From: an uncultured Collinsella sp.
GTDB lineage: Bacteria > Actinomycetota > Coriobacteriia > Coriobacteriales > Coriobacteriaceae
Assembly: GCA_902475865.1 (NCBI GenBank)
Contig: CABSBK010000019.1
Location: forward strand, 1 to 10,123
Direction of reading: 5' to 3'
Length of the DNA stretch: 10,123 nt
Below are positions 1 to 6,228 of this stretch, in pieces (within the stretch, counting starts at the first letter, position 1; each line of letters opens with the position of its first letter). Below the pieces are notes generated by a model, which had not been told where the DNA came from, ran no database searches, and worked only from the letters and a program-made list of their open reading frames with translations. The position numbers and the translations under genes were made by a program.

Positions 1-107
1 GGGGGTTTCTCTCCGGAACGTCCTCGGACATGCAAAGAGGCTCCGCATCGCGCTTCGCGCTGCGGAGCCTCTTTGCGTCCTGCGGAATGTTCCGGAGAGA
101 AACCCCC
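1..107. repeat. Large nested inverted repeat at the left edge
   Basis: Positions 1-19 are an exact reverse complement of 89-107. Inside, 32-47 are an exact reverse complement of 61-76, and the tip (50-53 with 57-60) can pair again around a 3-nt loop. The 12-nt spacers on each side (20-31 and 77-88) each contain their own small dyad (GTCC-TC-GGAC on the left, TCC-TGC-GGA on the right), so the arrangement is close to symmetric. The inner stem has AAAGAGG at its foot and CCTCTTT on the other side, as in bidirectional terminators, but no longer T-run follows. It may be a terminator of an upstream gene outside the window or a palindromic repeat element. The outer arm begins at base 1, so it may extend further left. 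Confidence 0.75.
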
Positions 108-293
108 GTCCCGCCCCCGGATTCCCTGCGTTTACGGCCTTGAGGTCGGCGTGGGCGGTGATCGTGGCTGATGGGGATACGTGTCCCGGTCGCTGTTTCG
201 CGGCTTTGCCGCGAAAGGCGCGTTACTTTGGGATGGGTGGGGAACGTGGTTGTTGCGGCAACTGGTCCCCGCCACAAATTACCCTTGGCATAC
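108..293. other. Non-coding stretch, no gene seen
   Basis: I see no credible gene here: the short open frames lack ribosome binding sites and familiar protein sequence. The stretch holds a 14-bp imperfect palindrome at 174-187 (GGGATACGTGTCCC), a 9-bp perfect hairpin at 196-216 with a TTT loop and no T-run after it, and a weaker stem pairing 239-243 with 266-270 around an inner GTTG/CAAC stem. None matches a structured RNA family I recognise. It separates the left inverted repeat from the riboflavin promoter. Confidence 0.5.
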
Positions 294-321
294 TTGCGCG
301 AATATCCGCTCGTGCTACACT
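294..321 (+). promoter_or_regulatory. Probable promoter of the riboflavin-uptake operon
   Basis: TGCTACACT at 313-321 fits an extended -10 element (TG-N-TAnnnT). A weak -35 candidate, TTGCGC, lies at 294-299 with a 16-nt spacer. Transcription would start near 328, just where the 5' strand of riboswitch helix P1 begins, which supports the placement. This is inferred from sequence only. Confidence 0.5.
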
Positions 322-326
322 TGCAA

Positions 327-515
327 TTGCTGTTTCAGGGCGGGGTGAAATTCCCCACTGGCGGTAAATCGGGCGGTGTCAAAGGGACGCCGTGGCGCAG
401 GCGAGATGCCTGCGACCGAGCCGATGAGTCCGCGACCCGTGTGTGCGTTGGTTCGCATGCCGGCTGAACTGGTGAGATCCCAGTACCAACGGTTAGAGTC
501 CGGATGAAAGAGGCA
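327..515 (+). promoter_or_regulatory. FMN riboswitch (RFN element)
   Basis: The conserved RFN blocks appear in order: GGGCGGGGTGAAATTCCCC and CTGGCGGTAA (338-367), GAGTCCGCGA (426-435), GGCTGAACTGGTGAGATCCCAG, then ACGGTTAGAGTCCGGATGAAAG ending near 510. P1 forms between 327-337 and 505-515. Between helix 2 and the GAGTCCGCGA block, 369-372 pairs with 421-424 and encloses two hairpins (374-380/386-392 and 396-402/408-414), matching the additional and variable stems known for this class. FMN binding normally turns expression off. The ribU ribosome binding site (about 515-520) directly abuts P1 and there is no terminator hairpin with a T-run before the start codon, so control is more likely translational than by termination. 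Confidence 0.96.
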
Positions 516-524
516 GGTGATCTT

Positions 525-1115
525 ATGTCTGAACAGTCGCAGCATATCCATTTTGAGAACACGAATAGGTGGAGCACTAAACAGCTCGTTACCATGGCGT
601 TGATGTGCGCCTTGGGAGCACTGTTTATGTATGTGCAGCTGCCCATCCTTCCTTCGGCGCCGTTTTTGACCTACGACCCGTCGCTGGTGCCGGCGATGGT
701 GTGCGGATTTGCGTATGGCCCCGGTGCCGGTACCGCTGTTGCCGCTATGGCGATCGTTATCCATGCGCTTACCACGGGCGACTGGGTCGGCGCGCTTATG
801 AACTTGGTTGCCACGATGGGCTATATTCTGCCTGCGGCTATCGTTTATCAGAAGATGCACACCTACAAGGGTGCCGTGATTGGCCTGGCGCTCGGCGTCA
901 TTGCCGCTACGGCGCTGTCCATGGTCGCGAACCTGACCATCGGCGTTTGGTTCTGGTATGGCTCGGCCGATGTGATTCTGCCGCTCATGCTTCCCGCCGT
1001 CTTGCCGTTTAACCTCATCAAGACCGTGCTTAACTCGGTGTTGACGCTGGTGGTGTACAAGGCGGTCTCTAATCTCATCACGCCCAAGAAGGACCAGGTC
1101 AAAGGCCGCGCATGA
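525..1115 (+). CDS. ribU: ECF transporter S component, riboflavin-specific (RibU)
   Basis: This is the membrane substrate-binding subunit of an energy-coupling factor importer, predicted to bind riboflavin and pass it inward when joined to EcfT and two EcfA domains. The protein is 196 residues, normal for an S component, with about six hydrophobic segments. FLTYDPSLVPA near residues 47-57 and the following GP-G stretch are typical of RibU, and the last helix begins with LPFNLIKTVLNS as in many S components. I chose ATG 525 because AGGTGA lies 4 nt upstream; an in-frame ATG at 504 is part of the conserved GGATG of the riboswitch and is an unlikely start. The upstream FMN riboswitch is the main evidence for riboflavin as substrate. 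The stop overlaps the next start (ATGA, 4 bp), so translation is probably coupled. Confidence 0.93.
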   Translation: MSEQSQHIHFENTNRWSTKQLVTMALMCALGALFMYVQLPILPSAPFLTYDPSLVPAMVCGFAYGPGAGTAVAAMAIVIHALTTGDWVGALMNLVATMGYILPAAIVYQKMHTYKGAVIGLALGVIAATALSMVANLTIGVWFWYGSADVILPLMLPAVLPFNLIKTVLNSVLTLVVYKAVSNLITPKKDQVKGRA

Positions 1116-3016
1116 TTGAGTGTCGGGGCGTTTCCTTTAGCTATGACGGTGTCGTGCCGGCGCTCGATGGCATCGATCTGAACATCGAGGATGGCGAGTT
1201 TTTCTGCATCCTCGGCGGCAATGGGTCGGGCAAGTCGACGTTTGCCAAGCATTTGAACGCGCTGCTGCAGCCCGATGCGGGAACGGTGTGTGTCAATGGC
1301 ATGGACGCGTCCGACCCCGAGCTGGTCTACGACGTCCGCTCGACTGCGGGCATGGTGTTCCAGAATCCCGACGACCAGCTTGTAGCGACGCTTGTCGAGG
1401 ACGATGTTGCGTTTGGTCCCGAGAACTTAGGGGTCGAATCGGCCCAGATCGCGCGGCGCGTGCGCGAGGCGCTGAAGGCCGTGGGTCTGGTGGGTTTTGA
1501 GCGCCACGAGACCCACGCTCTCTCGGGCGGACAAAAGCAGCGCGTGGCGCTTGCCGGCGTGCTCGCCATGGAGCCGCGCGTGCTCATTTTGGACGAGGCG
1601 TCCTCGATGCTCGATCCGCGCGGGCGCAAGGGCCTTATGAAGGCCTGTCACGCGCTGCACGAACGCGGCATGACCATCGTGATGATTACGCACTTTATGG
1701 AAGAGGCCGCTGAGGCCGATCGCGTTGCTGTCTTCCAGGCGGGCCGCGTTGCCATGCTCGGTACGCCCGAGGAGATCTTGACGCGGGCGGACGAACTCGC
1801 GCGGCTGAACCTGGATATGCCGGCATCGTGCTGTCTTGGCAGGGCGCTTTGCGCGAAGGGCGTGCCCATTTGCGCACAGGTGCGCGAGGCGGATATGGTC
1901 GCCGATATAGCGCAGGTTTATGCCGAGCGGAGTAGGACAGGCATCGCCGGACGGCCTTTCGCATCCGATCCTCGTATTTCCGACAACGTCTCCTCTGCAA
2001 TCGATGGCGCAGACGCGCTGGAGTCCGTCATCGAGATTTCGCACCTTTCGTACAGCTATTCGCTGAGCGCCCGCGAGCGTCGCCGTTGGCACAAGCGCCC
2101 AGCCGCCGAGGGCACATCGAACAAGCAGGCCCTCTGGGGCAACGACCCTAGCAGCCCCTGGGCGTTGCGTGATGTGTCGCTAACGGTGCGTCGTGGCGAG
2201 TTCCTGGGCCTTGCGGGCCATACCGGTTCGGGTAAGTCGACGCTGATTCAGCATCTCAACGGCCTGATTCGTCCCCAGGAGGGTTCCGTTTACGCATTGG
2301 GGCTCGACCTGGTAAACAAGAAAGATGCCGCCGCGGTTAAGGCAAAGGTCGGCGTGGTGTTTCAGTATCCAGAGCGTCAGCTGTTTGCCGAGACCGTGGC
2401 ACAGGACGTGGCGTTTGGTCCGCGTAACCTTGGCTTGTCGCAGGCCGAGGTTGCCCGCCGCGTTGAGTCATCGCTCGCGCGCGCGGGCCTCGACCTGGCC
2501 ACGGTGGGCGACAAGAGCCCCTTTGAGCTCTCGGGCGGGCAGCAGCGGCGCGTGGCGTTTGCTGGCGTGCTTGCCATGGAGCCCGAGGTCCTGGTACTCG
2601 ATGAGCCCATGGCGGGGCTCGATCCGGCGGCGCGCAGTGATTTCTTGGAGCTCATCGATCGACTTCACCGCGATGGCCTGACCGTCGTCATGGTTTCGCA
2701 CAGCATGGATGACCTGGCCAATTGCTGCGACCGTATCGTCGTAATGAACAAAGGTGCGGTGTTTGCCGAGGGCACGCCCGCTCAGGTGTTTGCGCATGCG
2801 GATGAGCTTAAATCAATCGGCTTGGGTGTTCCCGCTGCCCAGCGCATGGCGCTGGCGCTTGCGAAGGCGGGCGTGCCGCTGCGCTTTGACGGCCTCTATA
2901 CGGTTGAGTCGTTGGCAGACGAGTTGGTGGACCTGCTAATCGTTCGCTCGGACGGTCCTTCTAACGTCGCGGACATTGCTAAATCCAGGACGGTCGCGCG
3001 AGAGGAGGGCTGCTAA
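1112..3016 (+). CDS. Fused energy-coupling factor ATPase (EcfA1-EcfA2 in one chain)
   Basis: This cytoplasmic ATPase drives the ECF importer. Its 634 residues hold two complete ABC domains, where most ECF systems use two separate proteins of about 280 residues. Domain 1: Walker A GGNGSGKST (35-43), Q-loop Gln84, signature LSGGQ (137-141), Walker B ending LDEASSMLDP (160-169), switch His194. Domain 2: Walker A GHTGSGKST (369-377), Q-loop Gln418, LSGGQ (473-477), LDEPMAGLDP (496-505), His530. The Walker B wording (DEASSMLDP then DEPMAGLDP) fits EcfA1 first and EcfA2 second, and both sites look catalytically complete. A charged, Arg/Lys-rich insertion (about 317-349) lies between the first strands of domain 2, and a linker of roughly 70 residues joins the halves. 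It overlaps ribU by 4 bp and ecfT by 1 bp. It may also energise other S components. Confidence 0.93.
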   Translation: MIECRGVSFSYDGVVPALDGIDLNIEDGEFFCILGGNGSGKSTFAKHLNALLQPDAGTVCVNGMDASDPELVYDVRSTAGMVFQNPDDQLVATLVEDDVAFGPENLGVESAQIARRVREALKAVGLVGFERHETHALSGGQKQRVALAGVLAMEPRVLILDEASSMLDPRGRKGLMKACHALHERGMTIVMITHFMEEAAEADRVAVFQAGRVAMLGTPEEILTRADELARLNLDMPASCCLGRALCAKGVPICAQVREADMVADIAQVYAERSRTGIAGRPFASDPRISDNVSSAIDGADALESVIEISHLSYSYSLSARERRRWHKRPAAEGTSNKQALWGNDPSSPWALRDVSLTVRRGEFLGLAGHTGSGKSTLIQHLNGLIRPQEGSVYALGLDLVNKKDAAAVKAKVGVVFQYPERQLFAETVAQDVAFGPRNLGLSQAEVARRVESSLARAGLDLATVGDKSPFELSGGQQRRVAFAGVLAMEPEVLVLDEPMAGLDPAARSDFLELIDRLHRDGLTVVMVSHSMDDLANCCDRIVVMNKGAVFAEGTPAQVFAHADELKSIGLGVPAAQRMALALAKAGVPLRFDGLYTVESLADELVDLLIVRSDGPSNVADIAKSRTVAREEGC

Positions 3017-3816
3017 TGGAGGCGTTTTCGTTTGGCAGCTACTATCCCGGCGATAGCGCAATCCACCGCCTGGACCCGCGAACCAAGTTGCTCTTGGGCT
3101 TTGTGTTTCTGATCACGACGCTCACGGTCAGCAGCTTCCGCGGACTGGTCCCGGTCCCAATCTTCGTTGTCCTGATCTATGCCGTGTCCCGGGTGCCGGC
3201 TCGTCGCGTCCTGTCATCGATGGCACCGCTGCTGGCGATTGTCGCGGTGGTCGCGGTGCTCAACCTGTTTTCCGACCAGAGCGGGCGCATTCTGTGGCAG
3301 CTCGGCTTTTTGCAGATAAGCGAGGGCTCGCTGCATTCCGCCGCCTTTATGGCGTGCCGCCTGACCTTGATGATGGCCGGTATGAGCGCTATCACGCTTA
3401 CCACACCGACGCTCGACCTCACCGCGGGCTTTGAGCGCCTGCTCGCGCCGTTTGCGCGTGTGGGACTTCCTGCGCACGAGCTCGGCATGATCATGGGTAT
3501 CGCGCTGCGCTTTATGCCGCAGTTTGCCACTGAGATGAAGCAGACGGCCGATGCACAGGCGAGCCGCGGTGCGCGCGTGACGGGAGGCCCGCTCGGCGGC
3601 GTGCGTATGCTTGGCAGTGTGGCGATTCCGCTGTTCACGGGCGTGTTCCGTCATGCCGAAACGCTGTCTGCCGCCATGGATGCCCGTTGCTATCATGGCG
3701 AGCAGGGCCGCACGCGTCTGCATGCGCTTGCATTTGGCCGCGGCGATGCGTTGGCGGCGGTGGTGACGGCGTTGCTGCTCATCTGCGTCATCGTCATCAA
3801 TCTTCAACTTGTTTAG
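3016..3816 (+). CDS. ecfT: ECF transporter transmembrane component (EcfT)
   Basis: EcfT is the membrane scaffold that links the S component to the ATPase domains. The 266-residue protein opens with the family motif FGSYYPGDSAIHRLDPRTKLL (about 6-26) and has hydrophobic segments near 27-60, 67-85, 110-130 and 243-265. EcfT proteins carry two short Arg-containing signatures in cytoplasmic coupling helices that dock into the ATPases. Here they read QASRGA (181-186) and MDARCY (221-226), the second with Cys where Gly is usual (ARGY). The start ATG shares one base with the ecfA stop (TAATG), and GAGGAGG lies 7-13 nt upstream inside ecfA. The position after ribU and ecfA makes this a self-contained importer operon. 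Confidence 0.93.
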   Translation: MEAFSFGSYYPGDSAIHRLDPRTKLLLGFVFLITTLTVSSFRGLVPVPIFVVLIYAVSRVPARRVLSSMAPLLAIVAVVAVLNLFSDQSGRILWQLGFLQISEGSLHSAAFMACRLTLMMAGMSAITLTTPTLDLTAGFERLLAPFARVGLPAHELGMIMGIALRFMPQFATEMKQTADAQASRGARVTGGPLGGVRMLGSVAIPLFTGVFRHAETLSAAMDARCYHGEQGRTRLHALAFGRGDALAAVVTALLLICVIVINLQLV

Positions 3817-3846
3817 GCGCGATTCGAGCGCAGGAAAGGGGTCCCT

Positions 3847-4293
3847 ATGACCGACAACGATCGCACGGCGCAGCTCGAGCGCGCCTGTTCGTATCTTAGG
3901 CGTATTCCGGCGTGGTATCTTGCCACGATCGACGTGACGGACGGACATCAGCCGCGCGTGAGGCCGTTCTCGTTTGCCATGGTCGATGATGGCAAGCTGT
4001 GGTTTTGCACCTCGCGCGATAAGGACGTGTGGGCCGAGCTCAGCGCGAACCCCAAGTTTGAGGTTTCGGGTTGGAAACCGGGGGAGTGTTGGATTGTGCT
4101 GACCGGCGAGGCCACGCTCGAGGACGACGCGGTCGTGAGCGACCGGGTGCGCCAAGCCGGCTTTAAGCACATGATGGGCATCGGCGAGAATCACGAGAGC
4201 GCCAACGACGGTCGCCTTGCATTTTTCTCGGTGCGCAATATCGCCGCCCGCTTCTGTGATATCGACGGCAGCGAGGAGCGTCTGGAGCTCTAA
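3847..4293 (+). CDS. Pyridoxamine 5'-phosphate oxidase-like flavin-binding protein (first copy)
   Basis: This 148-residue protein belongs to the PNPOx-like split-barrel group, small mostly dimeric cytoplasmic proteins that usually bind FMN or a related flavin. The pattern PAWYLAT (21-27), PRVRPFSFAMVDDGKLWF (36-53), then TSRDKDVWAEL and NPKFEVSGW (55-76) is typical of the early strands and flavin phosphate-contacting region. It is too short and divergent to be assigned as a true pyridoxamine phosphate oxidase, and the substrate cannot be told. ATG 3847 is preceded by AGGAAAGGGG. It lies 30 nt after ecfT without a terminator, so it is probably on the riboflavin-uptake transcript, which fits a flavoprotein. 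A closely related gene follows. Confidence 0.82.
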   Translation: MTDNDRTAQLERACSYLRRIPAWYLATIDVTDGHQPRVRPFSFAMVDDGKLWFCTSRDKDVWAELSANPKFEVSGWKPGECWIVLTGEATLEDDAVVSDRVRQAGFKHMMGIGENHESANDGRLAFFSVRNIAARFCDIDGSEERLEL

Positions 4294-4347
4294 TTTCCCA
4301 AATTGACTACCCATTCCAAAAAGACTGGTCAGGTGACAGGAGGAAAC

Positions 4348-4758
4348 GTGGACGGATTGAATACGGTGTTGGAGTATCTGACGTCGGTGCCGGCATGGTA
4401 TTTGGCGACGAGCGTTGACGGGCAGCCGCATGTGCGTCCGTTTTCGTTTGCGCAGATCCAGGACGGCAAGTTGTGGTTTGTAACGGCGCGCACCAAAGAC
4501 GTGTGGCAAGAGTTGCTGCAAAATCAACGCTTTGAGGCCACGAGTTGGTGGCCGGGCCATGGCTGGCTCATCTTGCGCGGGCGTGCGGGTCTGGATGACC
4601 AGGCCGCTCCCGATATGCGCGAGACAGGCTGGAAGCACCTGGAGCGCCTAGGCGAGCACTACGAGGGCGCAGGCGATCCCACGCTCGTCTTCTTTAGCGT
4701 GGAGGAACCCGAGGCCTTTATCTGCAACCATGATGAATGGGTGCCGGTCGAGCTCTAA
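4348..4758 (+). CDS. Pyridoxamine 5'-phosphate oxidase-like flavin-binding protein (second copy)
   Basis: This is a 136-residue paralogue of the preceding gene with the same layout: VPAWYLATSVDGQPHVRPFSFA (14-35), DGKLWFVTARTKDVWQEL (39-56), RFEATSW, a central strand GWLILRGRAGLDD, and a similar end (LVFFSVEE to VPVEL). FMN binding is expected from the family; the reaction is unknown. I chose GTG 4348 because AGGAGG (4338-4343) lies 4 nt upstream and the protein then begins just where homology to the first copy begins. An in-frame TTG at 4303 would add 15 unconserved residues. The gap after the first copy is 54 nt and a strong terminator follows, so this closes the operon. The copies differ at many positions, so the duplication is not recent. 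Confidence 0.8.
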   Translation: MDGLNTVLEYLTSVPAWYLATSVDGQPHVRPFSFAQIQDGKLWFVTARTKDVWQELLQNQRFEATSWWPGHGWLILRGRAGLDDQAAPDMRETGWKHLERLGEHYEGAGDPTLVFFSVEEPEAFICNHDEWVPVEL

Positions 4759-4802
4759 ACGAGTCTCTCAGCAAGCTTCGACAATTCAAATTCTCGCATG
4801 TA

Positions 4803-4866
4803 GCGGGCCCCACATTGCAACGTCACCGTAAGGCGCACTGGGCAATATGGGGCCCGCATTTATTTG
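4803..4866 (+). terminator. Rho-independent terminator of the riboflavin operon
   Basis: A 16-position GC-rich stem pairs 4803-4818 with 4842-4857 (one C-A mismatch) around a 23-nt loop and is followed by the U-rich run ATTTATTTG. It lies 44 nt after the last stop codon and separates the flavin unit from the arginine unit. The minus-strand side lacks a T-run, so it appears one-way. Confidence 0.85.
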
Positions 4867-4903
4867 TCAATTCCTTCGAGTGAATGTGTCGGGACTGTTT
4901 CAA

Positions 4904-4938
4904 TGCATGAATATGCAAAAGATTTGCGTAGATATGCA
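4904..4938 (+). promoter_or_regulatory. Tandem ARG boxes, predicted ArgR operator
   Basis: Two 14-bp dyads, TGCATGAATATGCA (4904-4917) and TGCGTAGATATGCA (4925-4938), share the form TGC-R-T-N4-ATGCA. Their centres are 21 bp apart, two helical turns, the usual spacing of paired ARG boxes bound by one ArgR hexamer. The sequence is related to but not identical with the E. coli form (TGAAT-N4-ATTCA). The pair ends 8 bp before the extended -10 element of the argC promoter, so bound ArgR with arginine should block transcription. The motif and spacing are seen directly; binding by ArgR is inferred, since no argR gene is in the window. Confidence 0.75.
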
Positions 4939-4946
4939 TCTTTTGG

Positions 4947-4955
4947 TGCTAAAGT
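4947..4955 (+). promoter_or_regulatory. Probable argC promoter, extended -10 element
   Basis: TGCTAAAGT fits TG-N-TAnnnT and closely resembles the extended -10 proposed for the riboflavin operon (TGCTACACT). No good -35 is present; its place is occupied by the second ARG box. Transcription would begin near 4962, leaving a leader of about 60 nt before argC. Confidence 0.45.
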
Positions 4956-5023
4956 TTCAACCCACTTCATAACGACGGCTGCGGGATGCGCATTGGTGCA
5001 TAACTGCAGACAAGGAGTCTGAT

Positions 5024-6094
5024 ATGTCTTTGAAGGTTGGAATCGTCGGCGCGGCTGGATATGCTGGCGCCGAGCTCATTCGCCTCGTCCTCGGTCATCC
5101 CGAGTTTGAACTTGCTGCCATTACGTCCAACGCCGATGCCGGCCAGCCGTTGTCTGCGGTGTATCCGAGTTTCGCCGGCGTAAGCGATCTTGTCTTCACG
5201 ACGCATGACGCCCCCGAGCTCAAGAACTGCGATGCGGTCTTTTTGGCCGTGCCGCACACGGCTGCCATGGCACAGGTGCCCGCCCTGCTTGCCGCGGGAG
5301 TCTCCTGCATTGACCTCTCGGCCGACTATCGTCTGAGCGATCCGGCCACTTTTGAGGCCTGGTATGCCGCCGAGCACACGAGCCCCGAGCTACTCAAGAG
5401 CCGCGCCTTTGGTCTGCCCGAGCTGTTCTGCCAGGATTTGGAGACCGCTGCATCCGACCACGCCGACGGCAAGCCCGTGCTGGTCGCCTGCGCCGGTTGC
5501 TATCCCACCGCGACGAGCCTTGCCGCCGCGCCTGCCGTGCGCGCCGGCTGGGTTGCCCAGAGCGGCCCCGTGATCGTTGACGCTATCAGCGGTGTAACGG
5601 GTGCCGGTAAGTCCTGCAACGCCCGTACGCATTTTTGCAGCGCGGACGAGAACCTGGAGGCCTATGGCGTGGGCAAGCATCGTCACACGCCCGAAATCGA
5701 GCAGATCTTGGGCCTAACCGATCGCGTCGTCTTTACCCCGCACCTGGCACCGCTCAAGCGCGGTTTGCTCTCTACGGTGACGATGCCGCTTACGCCGCAG
5801 GCTATCGATACCTTGACCCTTGAGGACGTTGTCGACCATTACAAGCAGTTCTACGCCGGTCGCACCTTCGTGCGCGTACTCGATGCCGGCCAGCAGCCCA
5901 AGACGGCTTCGGTCGTCGGCACCAACGCCGCCCAGATCGGCCTCGCGCTCAACAAGCGCGCGGGCGTTCTGGTGGCTACGGGCGCCATCGACAATCTGTG
6001 CAAGGGTGCAGCGGGCCAGGCGGTCCAGTGCGCCAACATCGTCTTTGGTTTTGACGAGCGACGAGGCTTGCCTACGGTGGCGTGCCCGGTGTAG
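5024..6094 (+). CDS. argC: N-acetyl-gamma-glutamyl-phosphate reductase
   Basis: ArgC catalyses the third step of arginine synthesis, NADPH-dependent reduction of N-acetylglutamyl phosphate to the semialdehyde, in the cytoplasm. The 356-residue length is normal. The N-terminal Rossmann motif GIVGAAGYAGAELIRLV (6-22) binds NADPH. The catalytic Cys159 lies in ACAGCYPTA (155-163). SGVTGAGK (189-196), GKHRHTPEIEQ (217-227) and the C-terminal TGAIDNLCKGAAGQAVQ are conserved family segments. ATG 5024 has AAGGAG 8 nt upstream. It is the first gene of an argCJBD cluster, behind the tandem ARG boxes. A strong terminator-like hairpin follows its stop, so its expression may differ from that of argJBD. 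Confidence 0.97.
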   Translation: MSLKVGIVGAAGYAGAELIRLVLGHPEFELAAITSNADAGQPLSAVYPSFAGVSDLVFTTHDAPELKNCDAVFLAVPHTAAMAQVPALLAAGVSCIDLSADYRLSDPATFEAWYAAEHTSPELLKSRAFGLPELFCQDLETAASDHADGKPVLVACAGCYPTATSLAAAPAVRAGWVAQSGPVIVDAISGVTGAGKSCNARTHFCSADENLEAYGVGKHRHTPEIEQILGLTDRVVFTPHLAPLKRGLLSTVTMPLTPQAIDTLTLEDVVDHYKQFYAGRTFVRVLDAGQQPKTASVVGTNAAQIGLALNKRAGVLVATGAIDNLCKGAAGQAVQCANIVFGFDERRGLPTVACPV

Positions 6095-6123
6095 CACATT
6101 CGATTGTTAGCGATTTGGTAGTC

Positions 6124-6206
6124 GGGCATCGAGTTGGGCGCCACTTTTAAGCTGGTCTCATGATTGTGGCTGGCATGGCGCTCCAACCGATGCCCATTTT
6201 TTGTTT
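6124..6206 (+). terminator. Terminator-like hairpin between argC and argJ
   Basis: Positions 6124-6143 pair with 6176-6195 over three helical blocks (8, 5 and 6 bp) broken by single-base bulges, and the stem is followed by ATTTTTTGTTT. This has the form of a strong intrinsic terminator but sits inside the arginine cluster, 33 nt before the argJ start. It could be a partial terminator that sets the ratio of argC to argJBD, the target of an attenuation mechanism, or the end of an argC-only transcript with argJ having its own promoter. Confidence 0.85.
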
Positions 6207-6228
6207 GACATAAGGAGTCATAAAGACG

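Noticed and set aside
1..107. CRISPR repeat or transposon terminal inverted repeats
   Set aside because: There are no regularly spaced direct repeats, and the space between the arms is filled by another stem rather than by a transposase gene.
369..424. Two extra hairpins in the FMN riboswitch, first taken as an unusual expansion
   Set aside because: The RFN class is known to carry an additional and a variable stem at this place, so the layout is normal.
140..467. Two short + strand open frames upstream of and into the riboswitch, considered as leader peptides
   Set aside because: They lack a Shine-Dalgarno site, start before the likely transcription start near 328, and run into conserved riboswitch sequence.
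315..860. Minus-strand open frames across the FMN riboswitch and the start of ribU
   Set aside because: The region is explained by the riboswitch and RibU on the + strand, and the frames show no protein family features.
4303..4308. TTGACT before the second PNPOx-like gene, as a promoter -35 or a TTG start codon
   Set aside because: No -10 lies at the right distance, and the GTG at 4348 has a strong AGGAGG and matches where paralogue similarity begins.
3214..4638. A 474-codon open frame on the minus strand opposite ecfT and the two PNPOx-like genes
   Set aside because: It lies wholly opposite well-supported + strand genes, has shadow-like composition and no matching start signal.
6205..6210. 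Perfect -35 sequence TTGACA just after the argC-argJ terminator
   Set aside because: At 16-18 nt spacing the -10 would fall on the argJ start codon and no -10-like sequence is there.
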